Part shown: piece by piece, positions 25,816 to 33,227 of the stretch
Layout of the letters: each line of letters starts with the position of its first letter
Numbering within the stretch: position 1 is the stretch's first letter
NCBI RefSeq assembly: GCF_001866665.1
Contig: NZ_MLYO01000013.1
Coordinates: 104,865-168,864, forward strand
Direction of reading: 5' to 3'
Source of the DNA: Streptomyces monashensis
GTDB lineage: Bacteria; Actinomycetota; Actinomycetes; Streptomycetales; Streptomycetaceae
Length of the DNA stretch: 64,000 nucleotides
The notes under the pieces: model-generated
Told to the model about the DNA's origin: nothing
Database searches by the model: none
What the model saw: the letters and a program-made list of their open reading frames with translations, nothing else
Translations under genes and position numbers: made by a program

Positions 25816-27054
25816 ATGGCAGGCAACTCGGACCCGCTCACGCCGCGGGCCAAGCTGGCCGTGACGGCGGGCAAGGCGGTCGCTGCGGCATCTCGCGCCG
25901 CGGGGCGCGGCAGCGGGTCGGTGATCGGTGGCCGGGTCGCGCTGAAACTCGACCCCGACCTGCTCGCCCGGCTCGCGCAGAACCTGGACGTCGTCCTGGT
26001 GTCGGCGACCAACGGCAAGACCACGACGACCCGGCTGATCGCCGAGGCGCTGCGCGCCGCGGGCCCGGTCGTCTCGAACGCGCTCGGCGCCAACATGCCG
26101 GCCGGCATCACCTCCGCCCTCGCGGGCGGCTCGGAGGCGAAGTTCGGCGTCATCGAGGTCGACGAGAAGTACCTGGCCGGTGTGGCCCGGGACACCAGCC
26201 CGAAGTGCATCGCGCTGCTCAACCTCTCCCGCGACCAGCTCGACCGCGCCGCCGAGACGCGGATGCTGGCCGAGAACTGGCGCGAGGGCCTGTCCGGCTC
26301 CAAGGCCGTCATCGTCGCCAACTGCGACGACCCGCTGGTCGTGTGGGCCGCCTCGTCCTCGCCGAACGTGGTCTGGGTCGCCGCCGGGCAGATGTGGAAG
26401 GACGACGCCTGGTCCTGCCCGTCCTGCGGTGGCGTGATGCAGCGCCCCGGAGAGGACTGGTACTGCAACGAGTGCGGCTTCCGCCGGCCCCAGCCGACGT
26501 GGGCGCTCTCCGGCGACCACGTGCTGGACCCGCACGGGTCCGCCTGGCCGATCCATCTCCAGCTGCCGGGCCGCGCCAACAAGGCGAACGCGGCCAGCTC
26601 CGCCGCCGTGGCCGCCGTCTTCGGGGTGCCGCCGCAGGTCGCCCTGGAGCGGATGTACCAGGTGCAGGCCGTGGCCGGGCGGTACGACGTCGTCCAGTTC
26701 CTCAGCCGTGATCTGCGGCTGCTGCTGGCCAAGAACCCGGCCGGCTGGCTGGAGACGTTCTCCCTGATCGACCAGCCGCCCGCGCCGGTGATCCTCTCCG
26801 TGAACGCCCGCGGCGCCGACGGCACCGACACCTCCTGGCTGTGGGACGTCGACTACACCCGGCTCACCGGCCACCCGATCTTCGTGATCGGCGACCGGAA
26901 GCTGGACCTCGCCGTCCGTCTGGAGGTCGCGAACCAGCACTTCCAGGTCTGCGACACGCTCGACCAGGCCGTGCAGGCGTGCCCGCCCGGCCGGATCGAG
27001 GTCATCGCGAACTACACCGCGTTCCAGGACCTGCGCCGCCGCGTCGGCAACTGA
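25816..27054 (+). CDS. murT: MurT, lipid II isoglutaminyl synthase subunit (Mur ligase family)
   Basis: 412 residues. With GatD it amidates the alpha-carboxyl of D-Glu in lipid II. Mur-ligase central domain with the ATP loop SATNGKTTTTRL (about 64-75) and a four-cysteine zinc ribbon inserted in that domain (C201, C204, C217, C220: CPSCGG and CNECGF), a hallmark of MurT. The C-terminal domain (from about 300) is DUF1727-like and contacts GatD. ATG 25816 follows AAGGAGG. GatD follows 37 bases later. Confidence 0.95.
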   Translation: MAGNSDPLTPRAKLAVTAGKAVAAASRAAGRGSGSVIGGRVALKLDPDLLARLAQNLDVVLVSATNGKTTTTRLIAEALRAAGPVVSNALGANMPAGITSALAGGSEAKFGVIEVDEKYLAGVARDTSPKCIALLNLSRDQLDRAAETRMLAENWREGLSGSKAVIVANCDDPLVVWAASSSPNVVWVAAGQMWKDDAWSCPSCGGVMQRPGEDWYCNECGFRRPQPTWALSGDHVLDPHGSAWPIHLQLPGRANKANAASSAAVAAVFGVPPQVALERMYQVQAVAGRYDVVQFLSRDLRLLLAKNPAGWLETFSLIDQPPAPVILSVNARGADGTDTSWLWDVDYTRLTGHPIFVIGDRKLDLAVRLEVANQHFQVCDTLDQAVQACPPGRIEVIANYTAFQDLRRRVGN

Positions 27055-27091
27055 TCTTCCGATCCTCTGATCCGCGAAGGGCGATCACCTC

Positions 27092-27820
27092 ATGAGCGAC
27101 AACCAACTGCGGCTGGTGTGGATCTACCCGGACCTGCTGAGCACCTACGGCGACCAGGGCAACGCGCTCGTCGTGGAGCGCCGGGCCCGCCAGCGCGGCC
27201 TGGACGTGGCCCGTCTCGACGTGCGCAGCGACCAGCCGATCCCGACCTCCGGCGACATCTACCTGATCGGCGGCGGCGAGGACCGCCCGCAGCGGCTCGC
27301 GGCCGAGCGACTGCGCCGCGACGGTCATTTGCAGCGGGCGGTGCAGAACGGCGCGATCGTGTTCTCCGTCTGCGCCGGCTACCAGATCCTCGGGCACGAG
27401 TTCATCAACGACCTCGGCCAGCGCGAGCCCGGCCTCGGCCTGCTCGACGTGGTCTCGGTGCGCGGCGAGGGCGAGCGGTGCGTCGGCGACGTGCTCGGCG
27501 ACATCGACCCGCAGCTCGGCCTGCCCCAGCTGACCGGCTTCGAGAACCACCAGGGCGTCACCCACGTCGGCCCGAACGCCCGCCCGTTCGCCCGGGTACA
27601 GATCGGCAAGGGCAACGGCACCGGGGACGGCACGGAGGGCGCGTACAACGGGACCGTCTTCGGGACGTACATGCACGGCCCGGTCCTCGCCCGCAACCCG
27701 CAGATCGCCGACCTGCTGCTGAAGCTGGCGCTCGACGTCAACGCGCTCCCGCCGATCGACGACCGCTGGTACGAGGCACTCCGGGGCGAGCGCATCGCGG
27801 CCGCGCAGCAGCCCGCGTAA
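27092..27820 (+). CDS. gatD: GatD, glutaminase subunit of lipid II isoglutaminyl synthase
   Basis: 242 residues of class I glutamine amidotransferase (CobB/CobQ type). Nucleophile C94 in FSVCAGYQILG, the same number as in the characterised S. aureus enzyme. The histidine of the dyad lies in GTYMHGPVLARNP. It provides ammonia to MurT. The operon with murT is conserved in actinobacteria and Firmicutes. A small stem-loop 44 bases after the stop may end the transcript. Confidence 0.95.
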   Translation: MSDNQLRLVWIYPDLLSTYGDQGNALVVERRARQRGLDVARLDVRSDQPIPTSGDIYLIGGGEDRPQRLAAERLRRDGHLQRAVQNGAIVFSVCAGYQILGHEFINDLGQREPGLGLLDVVSVRGEGERCVGDVLGDIDPQLGLPQLTGFENHQGVTHVGPNARPFARVQIGKGNGTGDGTEGAYNGTVFGTYMHGPVLARNPQIADLLLKLALDVNALPPIDDRWYEALRGERIAAAQQPA

Positions 27821-27863
27821 GCCGCACGTCAGCGCGCCTTCAGCGTGGTCCGGCAGACTCCGT

Positions 27864-27887
27864 GACGGGCCCGCCTGACGGCCCGTC
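27864..27887 (+). terminator. Stem-loop after gatD
   Basis: Eight-base stem GACGGGCC / GGCCCGTC with an 8-base loop, between gatD and pfkA. No T run follows, as is usual in Streptomyces, so strength is uncertain. Confidence 0.5.
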
Positions 27888-28022
27888 CGCTCATATGCGC
27901 GGGCGCGTCCAGCAGGCGGACGCCCGCTACGGAGCGACCCCCTCACGCCGGTAGGCTGGCCGGGAATCCGCCGGACGACGTGGTCCGGTCTCCCGGCCCA
28001 CGTTGAGAAGGTATTTCGGGCT

Positions 28023-29048
28023 ATGCGCATTGGTGTCCTCACGTCAGGCGGCGACTGCCCCGGCCTGAACGCCGTCATCCGGTCCGTCGTGCACCGTGCC
28101 GTCGCCGACCACGGCGACGAGGTCATCGGTTTCCGGGACGGTTGGAAAGGCCTCCTGGAGTGCGACTACACGAAGCTCGACCTCGACGCCGTGGGCGGCA
28201 TCCTCGCCCTCGGCGGCACCATCCTCGGCTCCTCCCGGGTCCGCCCCGAGCATCTGCGCGACGGCGTGGCGCGGGCGAAGGGCCATGTCGAGGAGCTCGG
28301 CCTGGACGCGATCATCCCGATCGGCGGTGAGGGCACCCTGAAGGCGGCCCAGCTGCTGTCGGCGGGCGGACTGCCGATCGTGGGCGTGCCCAAGACGATC
28401 GACAACGACATCGCCGTCACGGACGTCACCTTCGGCTTCGACACGGCCGTCACCGTGGCCACCGAGGCCCTGGACCGGCTGAAGACCACCGCCGAGTCGC
28501 ACCAGCGCGTGCTGATCGTGGAGGTCATGGGCCGGCACACCGGCTGGATCGCGCTGCACTCCGGCATGGCGGCCGGCGCCCACGCCGTCGTCGTACCGGA
28601 ACGGCCCTTCGACATCGACGAGTTGACGCGGAAGGTCGGCGCGCGGTTCGAGGCGGGCAAGCGGTTCGCCATCGTCGTCGCGGCGGAGGGCGCCAAGCCC
28701 AGGGCCGGCTCGATGGCGTTCGACGAGGGCGGCAAGGACATCTACGGCCACGAGCGCTTCGCCGGCATCGCCCGGCAGCTGTCGGTCGAGCTGGAGCACC
28801 GGCTCGGCAAGGAGGCCCGGCCGGTCATCCTCGGGCACGTCCAGCGCGGCGGCACGCCGACGGCCTACGACCGGGTGCTCGCCACGCGCTTCGGCTGGCA
28901 CGCGGTGGAAGCCGTGCACCGGGGCGAGTTCGGCCGGATGACCGCCCTGCGCGGGACCGACATCGTGATGGTGTCGCTGGCGGAGGCCGTGGAGACGCTG
29001 AAGACGGTGCCGGTGGCGCGGTACGACGAGGCGGAGTGCGTCCTGTAG
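28023..29048 (+). CDS. pfkA: 6-phosphofructokinase
   Basis: 341 residues. Phosphorylates fructose 6-phosphate in glycolysis. N-terminal MRIGVLTSGGDCPGLNAVIR and the catalytic VPKTIDNDI are clear. The phosphate-donor determinant is PIGGEGTLKAA: Gly at the key position (104 in E. coli numbering) means ATP rather than pyrophosphate as donor. The Lys in PKTIDND is otherwise typical of pyrophosphate enzymes. This mixed signature is known for actinobacterial group III ATP-PFKs such as the S. coelicolor enzyme. A strong hairpin follows the gene. Confidence 0.95.
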   Translation: MRIGVLTSGGDCPGLNAVIRSVVHRAVADHGDEVIGFRDGWKGLLECDYTKLDLDAVGGILALGGTILGSSRVRPEHLRDGVARAKGHVEELGLDAIIPIGGEGTLKAAQLLSAGGLPIVGVPKTIDNDIAVTDVTFGFDTAVTVATEALDRLKTTAESHQRVLIVEVMGRHTGWIALHSGMAAGAHAVVVPERPFDIDELTRKVGARFEAGKRFAIVVAAEGAKPRAGSMAFDEGGKDIYGHERFAGIARQLSVELEHRLGKEARPVILGHVQRGGTPTAYDRVLATRFGWHAVEAVHRGEFGRMTALRGTDIVMVSLAEAVETLKTVPVARYDEAECVL

Positions 29049-29082
29049 TCCCACCTCGTTCTGTAGTTCACCCGAGAACAAG

Positions 29083-29114
29083 CCGCCCCCGGTCACGGTC
29101 GTGGCCGGGGGCGG
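29083..29114 (+). terminator. Hairpin terminator after pfkA
   Basis: Fourteen-base stem (CCGCCCCCGG, one T-G wobble, CAC) with loop GGTC, 35 bases after the pfkA stop and followed by TTCTAGTCTT. Confidence 0.85.
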
Positions 29115-29168
29115 TTCTAGTCTTGGGGCGGACAACTCGTACAACCCCCACGAATCAGGAGCCGCAGG

Positions 29169-30119
29169 ATGGACCACAGCGGGCACGGCATGATGATGGA
29201 TCTGCCGCCGTTCACGCTGGGACGGGGGCTTCAGTGGTCCACGGACCCGTTCTTCCTCGTCGCCTGCCTGCTCGGGCTCGGACTGTACGGCTGGGGTGTC
29301 GCACGGCTGCGGCGGCGCGGGGACCAGTGGTCCGCCGGCCGTACGGTGGCGTACGTCGTCGGGGTGCTGACCGTCGCACTGGTGATGTGCACCAAGCTGA
29401 ACGACTACGGCATGGTCGTGTTCAGCGTGCACATGGTGCAGCACATGATCATCAGCATGCTGTCGCCGATCCTGATCCTGCTCGGCGCCCCGGTCACGCT
29501 GGCGCTGCGCGCGCTGCCCGTGGCCGGCAAGGGCCGCAGGGGGCCGCGCGAGCTGCTGCTGGTGCTGCTGCACAGCCGCTACATGCGGATCATCACGCAC
29601 CCGGCGTTCACGATCCCGATGTTCATCGCGAGCCTGTACGTGCTGTACTTCACCCCGCTCTTCGACACCCTGATGGAGTCGAGGGCCGGGCACATCGGGA
29701 TGATGGTGCACTTCTTCGCCGTGGGCGTGGTGTTCTTCTGGCCGATCATGGGCGTGGACCCGGGCCCGCACCGGCCGGGGTACGTGATGCGGATGCTGGA
29801 GCTGTTCGCGGGCATGCCGTTCCACGCGTTCTTCGGCATCGCGTTGATGATGGCGTCGGAGCCGATGGTGAGCACCTTCCGGCACCCGGCCGCCTCGCTC
29901 GGCATCGACGCGCTGTCCGACCAGAACGCGGCCGGCGGCATCGCCTGGGCGTTCAGCGAGATCCCGTCGGTGCTGGTGCTGATCGCCCTGCTCTTCCAGT
30001 GGTACCGCTCGGAACAGCGCCAGGCCAAGCGCATGGACCGCCTCGCGGACCGCGACGGCGACAAGGAACTGGCGGCGTACAACGCCTATCTGGCCTCGCT
30101 CAACACCCACAAGAGCTAG
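29169..30119 (+). CDS. Cytochrome c oxidase assembly protein, CtaG (caa3) family
   Basis: 316-residue membrane protein with about seven hydrophobic helices. CtaG_caa3-type landmarks: HMVQHMIISMLSPILILLG, PAFTIPMFIASLYVLYFT and MPFHAFFGIALM. The N-terminus MDHSGHGMMMD is His/Met-rich, consistent with copper. Members help build caa3-type terminal oxidase, probably in copper delivery. The start ATG follows AGGAGCCGCAGG. No oxidase genes are in the window. Confidence 0.88.
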   Translation: MDHSGHGMMMDLPPFTLGRGLQWSTDPFFLVACLLGLGLYGWGVARLRRRGDQWSAGRTVAYVVGVLTVALVMCTKLNDYGMVVFSVHMVQHMIISMLSPILILLGAPVTLALRALPVAGKGRRGPRELLLVLLHSRYMRIITHPAFTIPMFIASLYVLYFTPLFDTLMESRAGHIGMMVHFFAVGVVFFWPIMGVDPGPHRPGYVMRMLELFAGMPFHAFFGIALMMASEPMVSTFRHPAASLGIDALSDQNAAGGIAWAFSEIPSVLVLIALLFQWYRSEQRQAKRMDRLADRDGDKELAAYNAYLASLNTHKS

Positions 30120-30199
30120 CCGGAGGCATCCCGTCCGGTCCCGTCGGGCCGGGTTTCGAGGCACCATGGTCAAGGACGGACCAAGAGAAGGGTGTCGCG

Positions 30200-30367
30200 A
30201 TGCCCGGTTCCATGAACGGTTCCACCAAGGCGATGGGGGCTCTCACGGTCGGCGGGCTCGTCGTCGTGACCGCCTACACGGTCGCGCTCGGCAGCAACGG
30301 CTGGCTGTGGTTCGGCTGGGTGGTGCTGGGCCTGCTGACACTCGCCATGGTGGTCACCCAGTCCTAG
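30200..30367 (+). CDS. Small single- or two-helix membrane protein
   Basis: 55 residues from ATG 30200 (MPGSMNGSTKAMG), with two hydrophobic stretches (about 14-28 and 33-50) and tail VVTQS. It lies 80 bases after the CtaG-like gene, same strand, and may belong with it. AGAAGGGTG precedes the start. Family not recognised. Confidence 0.6.
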   Translation: MPGSMNGSTKAMGALTVGGLVVVTAYTVALGSNGWLWFGWVVLGLLTLAMVVTQS

Positions 30368-30404
30368 CTCGGCTCCGTGCGGTCGGGCTGATTACAGTGC
30401 CCGC

Positions 30405-30899
30405 ATGAACAGCAGGACCGCCTCCTTCGACGACCTCGACCGCCAGATCATCACCGCGCTGATGGCGAACGCCCGGACCAGCTTCGCCGAGATCGGCGCG
30501 GGCGTGGGGCTGTCGGCCACCGCGGTCAAGCGGCGCGTGGACCGGTTGCGGGAGACCGGGGTGATCACCGGGTTCACGGCCACGGTGCAGCCGTCCGCGC
30601 TGGGCTGGCGCACCGAGGCGTACGTCGAGGTGTACTGCGAGGGCGCGGCGCCGCCCCGGCGGCTGGCGGAGGTCGTCCAGGCCTACCCGGAGATCACCGC
30701 GGCCATGACGGTGACCGGTGCCGCGGACGCCCTGCTGCATGTCCGGGCGCGGGACGTGGAGCACTTCGAGGAGGTGCTGGAGCGGATCCGCACCGAGCCG
30801 TTCATCCGGAAGACGATCAGTGTGATGGTGCTGTCCCACCTCCTCCCGGAGAGCCCGGAGGCGGGCGCCACCCAGCCGGCCCCGGACGGACCGGAGTGA
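30405..30899 (+). CDS. Lrp/AsnC family regulator
   Basis: 164 residues. N-terminal winged helix (about 8-60, with TSFAEIGAGVGLSATAVKRR) and C-terminal RAM ligand-binding domain (EAYVEVYCEG; AAMTVTGAADALLHVRARD). Amino-acid-responsive regulator. It stands directly upstream of the dimethylargininase/ornithine aminotransferase operon on the same strand, with dyads in the 152-base gap, so arginine or ornithine is the likely effector. The acidic tail ending PAPDGPE is variable in this family. Confidence 0.9.
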   Translation: MNSRTASFDDLDRQIITALMANARTSFAEIGAGVGLSATAVKRRVDRLRETGVITGFTATVQPSALGWRTEAYVEVYCEGAAPPRRLAEVVQAYPEITAAMTVTGAADALLHVRARDVEHFEEVLERIRTEPFIRKTISVMVLSHLLPESPEAGATQPAPDGPE

Positions 30900-30910
30900 G
30901 TACGGTTATG

Positions 30911-30967
30911 CGCAGCACTCGTGCGTGAATATCCGCAAGAACGCATCGATACTGCGTATGCACGCAG
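30911..30967. promoter_or_regulatory. Candidate AsnC/Lrp sites before ddaH
   Basis: Two dyads: CGCA-N7-TGCG (30911-30925) and CTGCGT-ATGC-ACGCAG (30952-30967, perfect 6-base arms). Their spacing of about four helical turns is what a multimeric Lrp protein binds. Assignment to the upstream AsnC gene is inference. Confidence 0.5.
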
Positions 30968-31051
30968 CTCTTCGCACTTGTCGGCCGTGGATCTCCGTTT
31001 CTACCGTTGTGACACCCCCCAGTGACACACAGGAACCGGAGGAGACCCTCT

Positions 31052-31861
31052 GTGGCCGAAAGCCGTGTGCCGCGCTCCCGGCGCTTCCTCGTCTGCGAAC
31101 CCAGACACTTCGCCGTCCAGTACGCGATCAATCCCTGGATGCATCCCGACCGGCCAGTCGACGTGGACCTCGCCCAGGAGCAGTGGCAGGAGCTGATCCG
31201 CACCTACCGCTCCCTCGGTCACACCGTCGACTCGGTCGAGCCGGTGCCCGGTCTGCCCGACATGGTCTTCGCCGCCAACGCGGCGTGCGTGGTCGGCGGC
31301 CGCGTCTTCGGCTCCCTGTTCCACGCACCCGAGCGGCGCCCCGAGTCCCAGCACTACGACACCTGGTTCAAGGCGGCGGGCTACGACGTCTACCGCCCCG
31401 AGGCGGTCACCGAGGGCGAGGGCGACCTGGTGTGGACGGGCCGGTACGTGCTGGCCGGCACCGGGTTCCGCACCACCCGCGAGGCGCACCGGGAGGCCCA
31501 GGAGTTCCTCGGCCACCCGGTGATCGGCCTGACCCTGGTGGACCCGTACTTCTACCACCTGGACACCGCGCTGTTCGTCCTCGACGACGACAACATCTGC
31601 TACTACCCCGAGGCGTTCTCGGCGGGCAGCCGCGAGGTGCTGCGGCGGCTCTACCCGGACGCGGTGCTCGCCACCCGCGACGACGCCCTCGCGTTCGGCC
31701 TGAACTCCGTGTCCGACGGCCGCAACGTCTTCATCGCCCCCCAGGCCGAGGCCCTGGCCGAGAACCTCGCCGGCCACGGCTACGTCCCCGTCCCCGTCGA
31801 CCTGTCGGAGTTCCACAAGGCCGGCGGTGGCATCAAGTGCTGCACCCAGGAGATCCGCTGA
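31052..31861 (+). CDS. ddaH: Dimethylarginine dimethylaminohydrolase / arginine deiminase-like
   Basis: 269 residues of the amidinotransferase fold. Hydrolyses methylarginines to citrulline and methylamines. The catalytic Cys is in GGIKCCTQEIR near the C-terminus, the His in FYHLDTALFVLD, and the acidic guanidinium-binding part in PGLPDMVFAANAA. GTG 31052 (VAESRVPRSRRF) is preferred because GGAGGAG lies 8 bases upstream; an in-frame start at 31022 would bury that site. Its stop overlaps the rocD start (TGATG), so both are co-translated for arginine-ornithine breakdown. Confidence 0.9.
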   Translation: MAESRVPRSRRFLVCEPRHFAVQYAINPWMHPDRPVDVDLAQEQWQELIRTYRSLGHTVDSVEPVPGLPDMVFAANAACVVGGRVFGSLFHAPERRPESQHYDTWFKAAGYDVYRPEAVTEGEGDLVWTGRYVLAGTGFRTTREAHREAQEFLGHPVIGLTLVDPYFYHLDTALFVLDDDNICYYPEAFSAGSREVLRRLYPDAVLATRDDALAFGLNSVSDGRNVFIAPQAEALAENLAGHGYVPVPVDLSEFHKAGGGIKCCTQEIR

Positions 31862-33093
31862 TGACCGCGCCCACCCGTGTATCCGTGCCGACGCGTACGT
31901 CCGCCGACCTGATCCGTGCGGAGGAGCCGGTCGTCGCGCACAACTACCACCCACTGCCCGTGGTCGTCGCCCGGGCCGAGGGCACCTGGGTCGAGGACGT
32001 CGAGGGGCGGCGCTACCTCGACATGCTCGCCGGCTACTCGGCGCTGAACTTCGGCCACCGCCACCCGGCGCTGATCGAGGCCGCGCACCGCCAGCTCGAC
32101 CAGCTCACCCTGACCTCCCGCGCCTTCCACAACGACCGGCTCGCCGAGTTCGCCGAACGGCTCGCGGAGCTGACCGGCCTCGACATGGTGCTGCCGATGA
32201 ACACCGGCGCGGAGGCCGTGGAGAGCGCCGTCAAGGTGGCCCGCAAGTGGGCCTACGACGTCAAGGGCGTACCGGACGGACAGGCGACGATCGTCGTCGC
32301 GGCGGAGAACTTCCACGGCCGTACGACGACCATCGTCAGCTTCTCCACCGACGAGACGGCCCGCAGCGGCTTCGGCCCGTTCACGCCCGGCTTCCGGATC
32401 GTGCCGTACGACGACCTCGCCGCGCTGGAGGCGGCCGTCGACGAGACGACGGCCGCGGTGCTGATCGAGCCCGTCCAGGGCGAGGCCGGGGTCGTCATCC
32501 CCGCCCCGGGCTATCTCGCCGGGGTGCGCGAGCTGACCCGGCGCGAGGGCTGTCTGTTCATCGCGGACGAGATCCAGTCGGGCCTCGGCCGCACCGGCCG
32601 CACCTTCGCCGTCGAGCACGAGGACGTCGTGCCGGACATGCTGTTGCTCGGCAAGGCGCTCGGCGGCGGCATCGTGCCGGTGTCGGCCGTGGTGGCCCGG
32701 CGCGAGGTGCTGGGCGTGCTGCACCCCGGCGAGCACGGCTCGACGTTCGGCGGCAACCCGCTCGCGGCGGCGGTCGGCACGGCCGTGATCGACCTGCTGC
32801 GGACCGGCGAGTTCCAGCGCCGGGCCGCCGCGCTGGGCGTGGTGCTGCGGGACGGACTGGCCGAGCTGGTCGGCGACGGCGTGGTCGGCTTCCGGGCGCG
32901 CGGGCTGTGGGCGGGCGTCGACATCGACCCGACGATCGGCACCGGCCGCGAGATCAGCGAACGGCTGATGCGGGAGGGGATCCTGGTGAAGGACACCCAT
33001 GGCTCCACGATCCGGCTGGCTCCCCCGCTGACCGTCACGGAGGAGGAGTTGCGCTCCGCGCTGGCGGCGCTGAAGCGGGTCCTGGCCGCGTGA
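31861..33093 (+). CDS. rocD: Ornithine aminotransferase
   Basis: 410 residues, class III PLP aminotransferase converting ornithine to glutamate semialdehyde. Motifs: AGYSALNFGHRHPAL, the substrate/PLP region MNTGAEAVESAVKVAR, DEIQSGLGRTGRTFA, the PLP lysine in LLGKALGGG and STFGGNPLAAAV. Coupled to ddaH by a TGATG overlap. Followed by a strong hairpin. The path from citrulline (ddaH product) to ornithine needs genes outside this window, so the two enzymes may serve parallel branches. Confidence 0.93.
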   Translation: MTAPTRVSVPTRTSADLIRAEEPVVAHNYHPLPVVVARAEGTWVEDVEGRRYLDMLAGYSALNFGHRHPALIEAAHRQLDQLTLTSRAFHNDRLAEFAERLAELTGLDMVLPMNTGAEAVESAVKVARKWAYDVKGVPDGQATIVVAAENFHGRTTTIVSFSTDETARSGFGPFTPGFRIVPYDDLAALEAAVDETTAAVLIEPVQGEAGVVIPAPGYLAGVRELTRREGCLFIADEIQSGLGRTGRTFAVEHEDVVPDMLLLGKALGGGIVPVSAVVARREVLGVLHPGEHGSTFGGNPLAAAVGTAVIDLLRTGEFQRRAAALGVVLRDGLAELVGDGVVGFRARGLWAGVDIDPTIGTGREISERLMREGILVKDTHGSTIRLAPPLTVTEEELRSALAALKRVLAA

Positions 33094-33110
33094 CGTCGGC
33101 GTGACGTGGA

Positions 33111-33138
33111 CGGGGGCGGCCGTACGCGGTCGCCCCCG
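33111..33138 (+). terminator. Hairpin terminator after rocD
   Basis: Eight-base CGGGGGCG / CGCCCCCG outer stem plus four inner pairs (one wobble) closing a TACG tetraloop, 18 bases after the rocD stop. Confidence 0.8.
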
Positions 33139-33227
33139 GCTCGTTTCGCGACGCCGCATCCGATGCCCGAAGGGTGAAGATTGAGTCATGAAGGGGTAGA
33201 CCACTCTCAGCGACAGAGAGGTCGGCC

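Noticed and set aside
28044..30173. 700-codon minus-strand frame across pfkA and the CtaG-like gene
   Set aside because: His/Arg/Asp-rich antisense shadow of two clear plus-strand genes.
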